A DNA stretch of 64,000 nucleotides from Rikenellaceae bacterium (lineage in GTDB: Bacteria; Bacteroidota; Bacteroidia; Bacteroidales; Rikenellaceae), in the NCBI GenBank assembly GCA_017463585.1, contig JAFTOX010000003.1, forward strand, positions 1 to 64,000, read 5' to 3'. The translations under genes were made by a program, and so were the position numbers. Shown here piece by piece: positions 7,860 through 15,032 of this stretch. A model generated the notes under the pieces. That model worked only from the letters and a program-made list of their open reading frames with translations, did not search any database and had not been told where the DNA came from. Each line of letters starts with the position of its first letter. The first letter of the stretch is position 1.

Positions 7860-9098
7860 TTACTCCACCTTAAAACCTAAACTTGTAACGGCTTTCTTGA
7901 CCGCCTCGATCGAAGGCGCGCCCGTTATGGTTGCCTCGCCCGATGCCAAATCGACACTCACCGACTCCACGCCTTCGACAGCTGCAATCGCCTTCTCGAC
8001 ATTTGCGCGGCAGTGGTTACAACGCATTCCCTCGATACGTATCACAGTCGTTGTGGGCGCAGCCTGACACTCGCACTCCCCCTCGCAATGCTCCTTCTTG
8101 CCAAAGTATCGGCGAGCCAAAGCATTGAGCAACAGAGCTGTGAGTAGGATCGTGCAGGTCAGATTGAAGTACGACGGAGCCGTGTGATGACACGCTGTGA
8201 TCGCCTCGATCGGCGCGGTGAACCACTCGCGCGGCAGCAGATAGTCGATACCCAAACCAAACGCCACTGCACCGCCAATAATCGACGCCAAATAGATCGC
8301 CAACGTGCGACGTCCCATCACCTTGTTGATGACCAGAATCGACGCTGCATTAGCCGCAGGACCCGCCATCAGCAGCACCAGCGCCGTTCCGGGCGACAAG
8401 CCTTTGAGCATCAACGCCACCGCAATCGGAATCGATCCTGTTGCGCAGAGATACATCGGAATGGCACACACCAATACCAGCAACATACTCAGCAGCGAGT
8501 TGTCGGCAAAGTGTGCAAAGAACTCATCGGGTACAAACACCGTAATCGCGCCCGCAATCAAAAGACCGATAACCAGCCACTTGCCGATATCCTGCATCAT
8601 ATCGATGTAGGCATATTTCAACGCCGCACCTACACGTCCGATAAAACTGCGCGGGCGGTTGTCAATAGCTGAATGTTGCGTTTGAGAGCTCTCTGCGTTG
8701 TCGCGATCACTGCCGAACACATTGGCCGCCTGACCACCAATCAGCGCCGTCACCAGCGCCGCCAGCGGACGCAGAATCGCAAACGGCAACCCCATCAACG
8801 AGTAGGTCGCAATGATCGAATCGACACCCGTCTGGGGCGTTGCGATAAGGAAAGCGACCGTAGCGCCACGTGAAGCCCCCTCACGACGCAACGACATTGC
8901 GGTGGGAATCACGCCACACGAACAGAGCGGGAGCGGAATACCGAAAAGGGTAGCGTAGAGCACCGAGCGGAACGAATTGCCGCCGAGATAACGACGATAT
9001 ATAGCCTGCGGAACGAAGGCGTGCATAATGCCCGCAAGCAGAAAACCGAGCAAAAGGTATGGCGACATCTGGTTAACCAGATCAAAGATTTCTCTCAT
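7860..9098 (-). CDS. SO_0444-type Cu/Zn permease with C-terminal HMA domain
   Basis: A 412-residue polytopic membrane protein of the DUF318/ArsP-like permease superfamily, SO_0444 subgroup. The conserved PLPLCSCGVIPTA motif lies in the first half, and two hydrophobic bundles are separated by a charged loop. The last 65 residues form a heavy-metal-associated domain with the ligand motif GMRCNHC. It probably exports Cu, Zn or a related ion from the cytoplasm, the HMA domain delivering or sensing the metal. The ATG at 9098 is preferred to an upstream one because it leads directly into the first helix. Confidence 0.88.
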   Translation of the reverse strand: MREIFDLVNQMSPYLLLGFLLAGIMHAFVPQAIYRRYLGGNSFRSVLYATLFGIPLPLCSCGVIPTAMSLRREGASRGATVAFLIATPQTGVDSIIATYSLMGLPFAILRPLAALVTALIGGQAANVFGSDRDNAESSQTQHSAIDNRPRSFIGRVGAALKYAYIDMMQDIGKWLVIGLLIAGAITVFVPDEFFAHFADNSLLSMLLVLVCAIPMYLCATGSIPIAVALMLKGLSPGTALVLLMAGPAANAASILVINKVMGRRTLAIYLASIIGGAVAFGLGIDYLLPREWFTAPIEAITACHHTAPSYFNLTCTILLTALLLNALARRYFGKKEHCEGECECQAAPTTTVIRIEGMRCNHCRANVEKAIAAVEGVESVSVDLASGEATITGAPSIEAVKKAVTSLGFKVE

Positions 9099-9187
9099 AA
9101 TCACATAATTTTTGATTTGCAAATATACGAAAATAATGCGAGAATCTCCACCTTGCCCGCCTCAAAACAGAATAGTCCCCAAAAACG

Positions 9188-9220
9188 AAAAAAGCGGAAA
9201 CCTTTCGATTTCCGCTTTTT
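9188..9220 (-). terminator. Terminator of tRNA-Lys
   Basis: On the minus strand AAAAAGCGGAAA pairs with TTTCCGCTTTTTT around an 8-base loop, directly after the tRNA CCA end. Confidence 0.85.
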
Positions 9221-9295
9221 GGTACCCCCTCAGGGGCTCGAACCCTGGACCCCAACATTAAGAGTGTCGTGCTCTACCAACTGAGCTAAAGAGGC
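9220..9295 (-). tRNA. tRNA-Lys (CTT)
   Basis: A full cloverleaf with encoded CCA. Acceptor GCCTCTT pairs with AGGGGGT through G-U pairs, D stem GCTC/GAGC, anticodon stem CGACA/TGTTG with loop CTCTTAA (anticodon CTT), and T stem CAGGG/CCCTG. Promoter and terminator flank it closely. Confidence 0.95.
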
Positions 9296-9321
9296 ATTCA
9301 ATCATTAACTGATTGCGAGTG

Positions 9322-9352
9322 CAAAGGTAAGGCAAATTTTCTTATCTGCAAA
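9322..9352 (-). promoter_or_regulatory. Promoter of tRNA-Lys
   Basis: On the minus strand TTTG (9349-9352), 19 bases, TACCTTTG (9322-9329). The rest of the gap from 9353 to 9525 is A/T-rich with no gene or clear structure. Confidence 0.8.
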
Positions 9353-9525
9353 CTTTTTGCCAAATTTTTTTGACCATTTTTTTGCTCGTAGTGGGCTCCA
9401 AACGTCATAACTCGCTACTCGACAAAGGGTTGCGGGCAAAATGTGTATTGCGATTTTTTTTGCCTTCGGAGTGTGCCGTATGGCTAAAAAACGTGCCCGG
9501 AGCTATGTTTTACGCGAAAAAGATG

Positions 9526-9533
9526 TAAATTTG
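9526..9533 (+). promoter_or_regulatory. Promoter -7 box
   Basis: TAAATTTG, 24 bases before the thioesterase ATG at 9557. Confidence 0.55.
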
Positions 9534-9556
9534 TAGAAACAAAACATACTAAAACG

Positions 9557-10033
9557 ATGAAGAAAATTCGCAATCCCTATATTGGCTTGGAGGCCGAGGG
9601 CTACAATTGCTTTGCTTGTGCGCCCCATAATCCCTATGGTTTGAAGATGGAGTTCTACGAAGACGGCGACGATGTGGTTTGCTATTGGACACCGCGCACG
9701 GAGTATCAGGGTTGGGTTCAGACGCTGCACGGCGGTATTCAGGCGACGCTGATGGACGAGGTTGGCGGCTGGGTCATTTCGCGTAAGATCCAGACTTCGG
9801 CAATGACGACGGCGCTCAATATGAAGTATCGCAAGCCTGTTCCGACGGGTGATGATGTGCAGGTTGAGGTGCGTGCGCATATTGTCGATCGCAAGCGTAG
9901 TTTCGTGATGATCGAGGCGACGCTGTCGTGTGGTGGCGAGGTCTGCTCGTCGGCCGATATCACCTACTACTGTTTTTCGGAACAGAAATCGCGCGACGAG
10001 TTCCATTTCCGCAATTTTGAGTTGGAGGAGTAG
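9557..10033 (+). CDS. PaaI-family hotdog-fold thioesterase
   Basis: A 158-residue single-domain hotdog protein, usual length for the PaaI/YbgC-like acyl-CoA thioesterases. The active-site region is LHGGIQATLMDEVGGW, with HGG and a downstream Asp. It hydrolyses an acyl-CoA of unknown identity in the cytoplasm. Its last 51 bases, encoding SRDEFHFRNFELEE, have a diverged copy at 14035-14086 beyond the accessory island, which makes the gene end a likely recombination site. Confidence 0.9.
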   Translation: MKKIRNPYIGLEAEGYNCFACAPHNPYGLKMEFYEDGDDVVCYWTPRTEYQGWVQTLHGGIQATLMDEVGGWVISRKIQTSAMTTALNMKYRKPVPTGDDVQVEVRAHIVDRKRSFVMIEATLSCGGEVCSSADITYYCFSEQKSRDEFHFRNFELEE

Positions 10034-10105
10034 TTTCCTCACGAAATGGAGTCAAAAAGCCGATAAACAAGAATACTTGTGAATTCAGAATAATACCTTT
10101 TACAT

Positions 10106-10681
10106 ATGAATTATTTGATTAAAACACTCCTTGTTGTTACTTGTATCTTACAGACGACAACTCTTTACGCACAAAGCATATTGAATCAATATGACGAGCA
10201 GGGCAATAAGCACGGTCAATGGATTGAAGATGACATTGTCGGAAGAAAGAGTATATACAATTATAATCACGACAAAAAGGAGGGGTTATCCTATGTATAT
10301 GACTATGGTAATTTATCATACGTGGGCGAATATGATGACGACAAACACGTATCCTATTCTTGCTTTGACCGAGGTGTATTGATGTATGATTTTTATGATT
10401 TTGAATATGGCGATATACAGATTGACCACCTGCGGTTTATAGGAAAGTGTAAAGGCAGAGCATACCACCCAAACGGCGTCATAAAACAGCAATTCATCAC
10501 ATATTTTGATGAAGGAGGCCCCGAAATGGATACTGCATTTAGCCCTGAAATTAGCTACTATGATGAGAGTGGATATTTATATAAGGTCGAATATTACGCC
10601 ACAGATTATCTCTTATCAGCGGTGTGGCATTATGATAAATCAGGAAATATAACGAAAAAAGAGTTAGAAGAACGGCATTAA
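10106..10681 (+). CDS. Secreted MORN-variant (YwqK-like) repeat protein
   Basis: A 191-residue exported protein with a signal peptide (residues 1-22, ending YAQ). It contains repeated short motifs of the form YDEQGNKHGQW, YVGEYDDDKH, YHPNGVIKQQF and YYDESGYLYKVEYY, which resemble the MORN_2/YwqK antitoxin-type repeats. Such proteins in Bacteroidales often accompany contact-dependent toxins as immunity partners, but the exported form here could equally be structural. It is the first gene of the island. Confidence 0.65.
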   Translation: MNYLIKTLLVVTCILQTTTLYAQSILNQYDEQGNKHGQWIEDDIVGRKSIYNYNHDKKEGLSYVYDYGNLSYVGEYDDDKHVSYSCFDRGVLMYDFYDFEYGDIQIDHLRFIGKCKGRAYHPNGVIKQQFITYFDEGGPEMDTAFSPEISYYDESGYLYKVEYYATDYLLSAVWHYDKSGNITKKELEERH

Positions 10682-10775
10682 AATTCCAATAGAATATTCA
10701 AATATTAATCCTAAAAATACTCACACAAAAAGAACAAGAGGTAAAGATTTAAGCAACGATATTTACAGATAGAGT

Positions 10776-12017
10776 ATGAAAAAAATATTATTCATATTAT
10801 TTGTTCTCATAAATATACAATGCCTTTCGGCACAAGATCCACCTGCTATGTTTATGCGCCGACTCCCTAATCAAGAGTGGAACAAGTATATTGTACTATA
10901 TCCCGAAGGGCTCTATCTTACAACAGCGAGTGGGATCGGTAGCGTAATATGTTGGGGCGAGTGGGAGCAGAGAGATAGCATCATCATTTTTAGGCGTTAT
11001 CCCGAAGCCGTGAGCGAACAAGATATTGAATTTGAATTGGGGTACGATGCCGATGCCGAAGGGAGGACCATTGTAACAACCAATATTCAGGCTCTTGTCA
11101 ATGTCAGTGCCAATGGGCTCTCGTCGAACGTGCTTATATCGGGCGACGACAATCGTCAGGTGTTTCCGTATCAAGCAGACAGCGTAGGCGTTGTATGGAG
11201 ATTTAACGAACGAGGGCAACAAGTGAGGCGGGTGGCGTTGTATGACTCCGTAAATTCGCGCTACAACAATGTGGTGAGAATTAATATGACGGAAGATGAT
11301 AGTTTTGCTTATGCGAACGTCAATCGTAGCCATATAAACCATAGCTACATCATCGTAGAGGACGAGGTACTTGTGGAACAAAACACCGGCTTGGAGTATG
11401 TTCGTATGGATAGCATTGGTGTCGAACGCTATATGAATCGCTATTTCTTTACAGATAAGCTACTCGCGACCATCAACGACCATCGCATGAGTCGCAGCGT
11501 TATCCCACATAATCTGCCGTTGGCCAAAGATGTTTATAACCTTAGTTCATTGCGTTTTATGCAAAAGTTTGAGAGTAATCAACAAACACTGTCGGACGGT
11601 GAATTGGTGGATGCTATATGTAATATGTTAGGAGATACAGCCACGATACCTAACAAGCGAGTTATCCATACAGAGGATGAATATGTCTTGCTTATTAACT
11701 ATCTCTTTTGTGACGATGAGAATAGAGGTGCGGAAATATGGTATAACCTATACGATCAACTTGCGGAGTATCCCGATAAGTTGCATATACTGACAGGTTA
11801 TATCGAGATATTGCCAGATGATATGCGCGAAAAGGCTCAAAAGAGATTGTGTCGCTCTTTGGCTCAAACCCACTCTGTTAAAGAGACGCATTTTGATAGG
11901 GGTACATTCATCGAGAAGTTTTGGGAAATGATGCGACGTTGGGGCTACTCACAATATATTTCAGACGATATTAGCGCGAGCATTTTACTTTCAAACGGAA
12001 AACCATTCATAATATGA
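10776..12017 (+). CDS. Uncharacterised secreted protein
   Basis: A 413-residue protein with a signal peptide (residues 1-19, ending LSA). The N-terminal half has beta-rich character (for example WNKYIVLYPEGLYLTTASG and SVICWGEWEQRDSIIIFRR), and the C-terminal half looks helical. No family is recognised. It is codirectional with its neighbours inside the A+T-rich island, 94 bases after the MORN-like gene. A periplasmic or surface role is inferred only from the signal peptide. Confidence 0.6.
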   Translation: MKKILFILFVLINIQCLSAQDPPAMFMRRLPNQEWNKYIVLYPEGLYLTTASGIGSVICWGEWEQRDSIIIFRRYPEAVSEQDIEFELGYDADAEGRTIVTTNIQALVNVSANGLSSNVLISGDDNRQVFPYQADSVGVVWRFNERGQQVRRVALYDSVNSRYNNVVRINMTEDDSFAYANVNRSHINHSYIIVEDEVLVEQNTGLEYVRMDSIGVERYMNRYFFTDKLLATINDHRMSRSVIPHNLPLAKDVYNLSSLRFMQKFESNQQTLSDGELVDAICNMLGDTATIPNKRVIHTEDEYVLLINYLFCDDENRGAEIWYNLYDQLAEYPDKLHILTGYIEILPDDMREKAQKRLCRSLAQTHSVKETHFDRGTFIEKFWEMMRRWGYSQYISDDISASILLSNGKPFII

Positions 12018-12046
12018 GATATATTATAGATATTAAGATGAAAAAC

Positions 12047-12065
12047 GTGCAACTAACAATTATTA
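12047..12065 (+). repeat. 19-bp leader repeat, copy 1
   Basis: GTGCAACTAACAATTATTA, identical to 14124-14142. It lies 26 bases before the ATG at 12092. The second copy lies 14 bases before the ATG at 14157. Confidence 0.8.
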
Positions 12066-12091
12066 GAGTTCAATAAATTATAATAAACATT

Positions 12092-12685
12092 ATGGCAGAG
12101 CAACAATTTTCTAAGCATGTCAATATCGCAATAGACAATGAAGGATTCTATTGGATTACACCTATCGTAACAACTGAAAGTTTTAATTTTATAGCACCCC
12201 CTTTTTTTAAGACCCAAGTTGCACATACAGATCCTCAAACTATAATTGATTTGGCTTTCATTGCGATGAAATATTGCAGATGGAGGCCATACCAAGAGGC
12301 GAGAACACTATACCCACGCGCAATGTACAAGGAGCTAACTGGCAAAGGTTTGATTGCATTTTTGAAAAGCATTCGAGCAGAAGTATATTTTGTAGATAAT
12401 AGTACTGCTAAACGACCTGATTGTCGAACTAATGAATATCGATTTTATGGGTCGATATGCAAAGGATTTACTACATCGTATTTACAAGAAATATCTTGTT
12501 GCCCCCTTGATGCGTCAAAAGAAGAGATGGCAGAGTTGTTACAAAAGGAATTAAAAAAGAGTTATGCTGCCACCGAGGAGTATATGAAACAAGAGGCGAT
12601 TAAAAAAGAGGAAAAGAGACTTCGCAAAGAGAGAAGACTTGCCAAATTAGCGAAACTCGCCCAAGAGGCCGAATCCAAGAAGTAA
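12092..12685 (+). CDS. Uncharacterised protein with basic coiled-coil tail
   Basis: A 197-residue cytoplasmic protein without signal peptide. The first 150 residues form an unrecognised globular domain with scattered Cys (FYGSICKGFTTSYLQEISCCP). Residues 155-197 are a highly charged helix rich in Lys, Glu and Arg (EEKRLRKERRLAKLAKLAQE). The gene shares a 19-bp leader with the Imm11-like gene at 14157, suggesting a common origin or common regulation. Function unknown. Confidence 0.6.
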   Translation: MAEQQFSKHVNIAIDNEGFYWITPIVTTESFNFIAPPFFKTQVAHTDPQTIIDLAFIAMKYCRWRPYQEARTLYPRAMYKELTGKGLIAFLKSIRAEVYFVDNSTAKRPDCRTNEYRFYGSICKGFTTSYLQEISCCPLDASKEEMAELLQKELKKSYAATEEYMKQEAIKKEEKRLRKERRLAKLAKLAQEAESKK

Positions 12686-12761
12686 TTATGGGGCGCTTCG
12701 TGCGTCCCTAATGTTAGCATAGACTATTGAGAAGAGGCCAAAAGATAAATTGACGAAGATT

Positions 12762-13367
12762 ATGAGTAAGCGGAATATGACAGAAAATGAGATTATTGAC
12801 ATTCTGCATTCGGGCGATTTGTCTGAATTGTGGGAGAACAACGTTGATATAAATTATCGTATTGAGTCGTCTGAAAATGACACATTATTGCTATATGCAA
12901 TTGGCGAGGTTGAAGACGACGATTGTTATCTCGAACTGATTGAACACGGAGCCGATTGTTCAGCGCGCAATGATTGTGGCGAAAACCTATTGATAAGCGC
13001 GATCTTCTCTCAGTCATTGGAGCGAGTTAAGAAAGTTCTATCAATAGCTCCCGATCAGATAGATCAAACAGACAATTATGGAGCAACGGCTCTATTCTGG
13101 AGTATAATATTGAAGCAATTCGACATTGCAGAATATCTGATAGAGGCGGGTGCTGATGTAATGATAGCCGACAATGAAAACAGCGCGCCTTTACACGTAG
13201 CAAGTTTTGTTGGGGATTTGGATTTGGTTAAAAGGCTGATCACAGCAGGTGCTGATCCGAATCGGTCCACCTCAAAAGGGAATATCCCTTTGGCGATAGC
13301 CATCCAACAAAACCACAAGGAGGTTGCAGAGTACCTGTTCCCAATTTGGCTTGGAAATCATATATAG
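12762..13367 (+). CDS. Ankyrin-repeat protein
   Basis: A 201-residue cytoplasmic protein made of about four ankyrin repeats. Clear units are NDTLLLYAIGEVEDDDCYLELIEHGADC, NYGATALFWSIILKQFDIAEYLIEAGAD and NSAPLHVASFVGDLDLVKRLITAGADP. Ankyrin proteins of this size often serve as immunity or inhibitor proteins next to toxins in Bacteroidetes, and that role is inferred here from the neighbourhood. The ATG at 12762 is preferred to a TTG 12 bases upstream. Confidence 0.8.
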   Translation: MSKRNMTENEIIDILHSGDLSELWENNVDINYRIESSENDTLLLYAIGEVEDDDCYLELIEHGADCSARNDCGENLLISAIFSQSLERVKKVLSIAPDQIDQTDNYGATALFWSIILKQFDIAEYLIEAGADVMIADNENSAPLHVASFVGDLDLVKRLITAGADPNRSTSKGNIPLAIAIQQNHKEVAEYLFPIWLGNHI

Positions 13368-13400
13368 TAAACGTAATGGTAAACTAATTATTAGATAGCT

Positions 13401-13976
13401 ATGAAACGCCTTTTGTGGATAATGCTCCTCCTGACTTCCTGCACTACATATGGGCAGCCGAGTCGGGCAACCATCGACCAATGGCACGAGATTCACGCCG
13501 AGCAACAACGCATTGCTCAGAAAACTTTGGAGATGTTTCCCGATACGTGGCAGGAGTTTTTGAGTTTGTATGGGTGGGACAGCCGTAAAGAACCCCACCA
13601 AATGCCCTTTTATAATCGTTCGCTAAACGATGCTGAGTATCTATACCATTGTAGCTCACTGATCGACTATGACCTCTTTTTGCAGAAGGTTTTTTCGCTT
13701 GCAGCCGAGGCGTCGTGGGACGCTGACCACGTCAGCCAATTCCAGCACGTCGTCAGATCCATACTGCAAAGTTGGACGGAGTGTCTGCCCCACCTTAACC
13801 GATACAGCGAGCAGGAGGCTCTCAATTTCTGGAAATTTGTTCTGGCGTCACCTGCGATGGAAAATATGATCCCGTTGCGAGAGGAGTATGAACAATTGGC
13901 CAAGCAGACCAATTATCGCCACTCGCACCTGATTATCAAAGCATTTGCGGAAAACGAAGTGCAGTTTGCTCATTAA
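13401..13976 (+). CDS. Uncharacterised lipoprotein
   Basis: A 191-residue protein with a lipoprotein signal (MKRLLWIMLLLTSC, Cys14), so anchored in the envelope. The mature part is helical and rich in aromatic residues (FPDTWQEFLSLYGWDS, LNFWKFVLASPAMENMIP). No family is recognised. It is the fifth gene of the island. Base composition is closer to the backbone than that of the preceding genes. Confidence 0.6.
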   Translation: MKRLLWIMLLLTSCTTYGQPSRATIDQWHEIHAEQQRIAQKTLEMFPDTWQEFLSLYGWDSRKEPHQMPFYNRSLNDAEYLYHCSSLIDYDLFLQKVFSLAAEASWDADHVSQFQHVVRSILQSWTECLPHLNRYSEQEALNFWKFVLASPAMENMIPLREEYEQLAKQTNYRHSHLIIKAFAENEVQFAH

Positions 13977-14021
13977 CGAGGGATAGTTAAATTGTGCCTT
14001 TCCCAATTTGAAATAATTGTC

Positions 14022-14049
14022 GTAACTTTACAATCAGAAATCCGCGCGA
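14022..14049 (+). repeat. 28-bp direct repeat, copy 1
   Basis: It begins GTAACTTTACAAT and ends CCGCGCGA. It differs at only 2 of 28 positions from 14955-14982. The two copies bracket the Imm11-like gene. Confidence 0.75.
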
Positions 14050-14086
14050 GGAGTTCCATTTTCTGCCTTACGAATTGGAGGAGTAA
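14035..14086 (+). pseudogene. Remnant 3' end of a thioesterase gene
   Basis: Fifty-two bases that align with the end of the thioesterase gene (9983-10033) and in the matching frame encode PREEFHFLPYELEE followed by a stop, against SRDEFHFRNFELEE. Nothing upstream of it resembles the rest of the gene. It is too diverged to be a recent duplication, so it looks like the original or an earlier gene end displaced by insertion of the island. Confidence 0.7.
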
Positions 14087-14123
14087 GAGTAAGTATCTCG
14101 AAAAATATGCCGCAGACTAAAAA

Positions 14124-14142
14124 GTGCAACTAACAATTATTA
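14124..14142 (+). repeat. 19-bp leader repeat, copy 2
   Basis: Exact copy of GTGCAACTAACAATTATTA at 12047-12065, directly before the start of the Imm11-like gene. Confidence 0.8.
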
Positions 14143-14156
14143 AATAGGATGTAATA

Positions 14157-14843
14157 ATGAATAAGAGATTTTATACAATACGCGATGCAGAGTTTATTGC
14201 ATTAGAATCTGTTTTGGATTATGTTATGTTTCACCCCAATTTCCTTAAATGGGATACCGAACAACAGATTGCGGAAATTGAAAAGGCATTACCAAAGAAT
14301 GCAAATTGCTTCAAGTTAGCGTATAGAGCCAAATACCTTGATTTTTATAAGGAGGGGTATATTTATATTAGCAGACGCTTAAAAGATATTCTAAGCGAAT
14401 ATAATTTATGTGCACAATATTACAACATTAAGATTGCAGAGCGAAAAGATATATCTAACTTCAAATGGTATTATCTGTTGAAACTGATGAGGTTTGATTG
14501 GTACTATTATCATTGGATCGATTTTAAGAGAAGTACATTTGCTTACAAAGATTTTATATTAAAAAATGATTTTATATTAAAAGAAAATTATATATATGTG
14601 GATATTAATTCCTATGATGATGTCAAAAAATGGCGAGCGCAACCTGATCATCAATATGGCCCATTCATAAACCTTAGAGATATCGTTCTGACAAATTTAT
14701 TCAATCCGGAATTAGATATGTTTCATCTTCCATTTACAACCGACATATTCGTGTCTGAACGCTTGAAAAATCGATTAGAACAAGAAGGCATTACGGGCAT
14801 TGAATTCAATGAGTGGCCGTGTAAACTAATCCTAAGCGAATAG
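14157..14843 (+). CDS. Imm11/DUF1629-like putative immunity protein
   Basis: A 228-residue cytoplasmic protein, strongly A+T-rich and Tyr/Lys-rich. The C-terminal 60 residues follow the DUF1629 (Imm11) pattern: a hydrophobic strand, then FTTDIFVSERLKNRLEQEGITGIEF. That family is found as immunity proteins beside polymorphic toxins. No toxin gene lies nearby, so it would be an orphan immunity gene. Direct repeats of 28 bp flank it, as if it were a mobile cassette. The family assignment comes from memory of the motif. Confidence 0.6.
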   Translation: MNKRFYTIRDAEFIALESVLDYVMFHPNFLKWDTEQQIAEIEKALPKNANCFKLAYRAKYLDFYKEGYIYISRRLKDILSEYNLCAQYYNIKIAERKDISNFKWYYLLKLMRFDWYYYHWIDFKRSTFAYKDFILKNDFILKENYIYVDINSYDDVKKWRAQPDHQYGPFINLRDIVLTNLFNPELDMFHLPFTTDIFVSERLKNRLEQEGITGIEFNEWPCKLILSE

Positions 14844-14954
14844 CCTCTGATTTAGAAGTGGTCTAATTAGTTGGGTTAGACCACTTTCTTGCCTCTCTTT
14901 GGGAGCGGATCGCCCCTATTTTCACAAACTTTTTGCAGGTGTTTCTATAATTTT

Positions 14955-14982
14955 GTAACTTTACAATAGGAAATCCGCGCGA
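14955..14982 (+). repeat. 28-bp direct repeat, copy 2
   Basis: Second copy of the repeat at 14022-14049. Its 3' end forms the left arm of the terminator hairpin at 14975-15008. Confidence 0.75.
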
Positions 14983-15008
14983 CCTCTCAAAATCGGGAAG
15001 TCGCGCGG
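14975..15008. terminator. Hairpin terminator
   Basis: CCGCGCGAC (14975-14983) pairs perfectly with GTCGCGCGG (15000-15008). It lies downstream of the minus-strand GH2-like gene and the plus-strand island. T-richness after the stem is weak on both strands. Confidence 0.6.
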
Positions 15009-15032
15009 TTGATTTAATATATATTAGGAATA

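Larger units (their letters stand above)
10034..14954. other. Accessory island of small immunity-like genes
   Basis: Six genes, all on the plus strand, visibly richer in A+T than the flanks, with loose spacing of 30 to 180 bases. They include MORN-like, ankyrin and Imm11/DUF1629-like proteins. The left edge is the thioesterase stop. A diverged copy of the thioesterase tail lies at 14035-14086, and 28-bp repeats (26 of 28 identical) lie at 14022-14049 and 14955-14982 around the last gene. No recombinase or toxin gene is present. The boundaries are inference from these repeats. Confidence 0.55.

Noticed and set aside
14157..14843. Complete toxin-immunity pair
   Set aside because: No gene with toxin domains or a secretion-associated carrier lies in the island, so only orphan immunity-like genes can be claimed.
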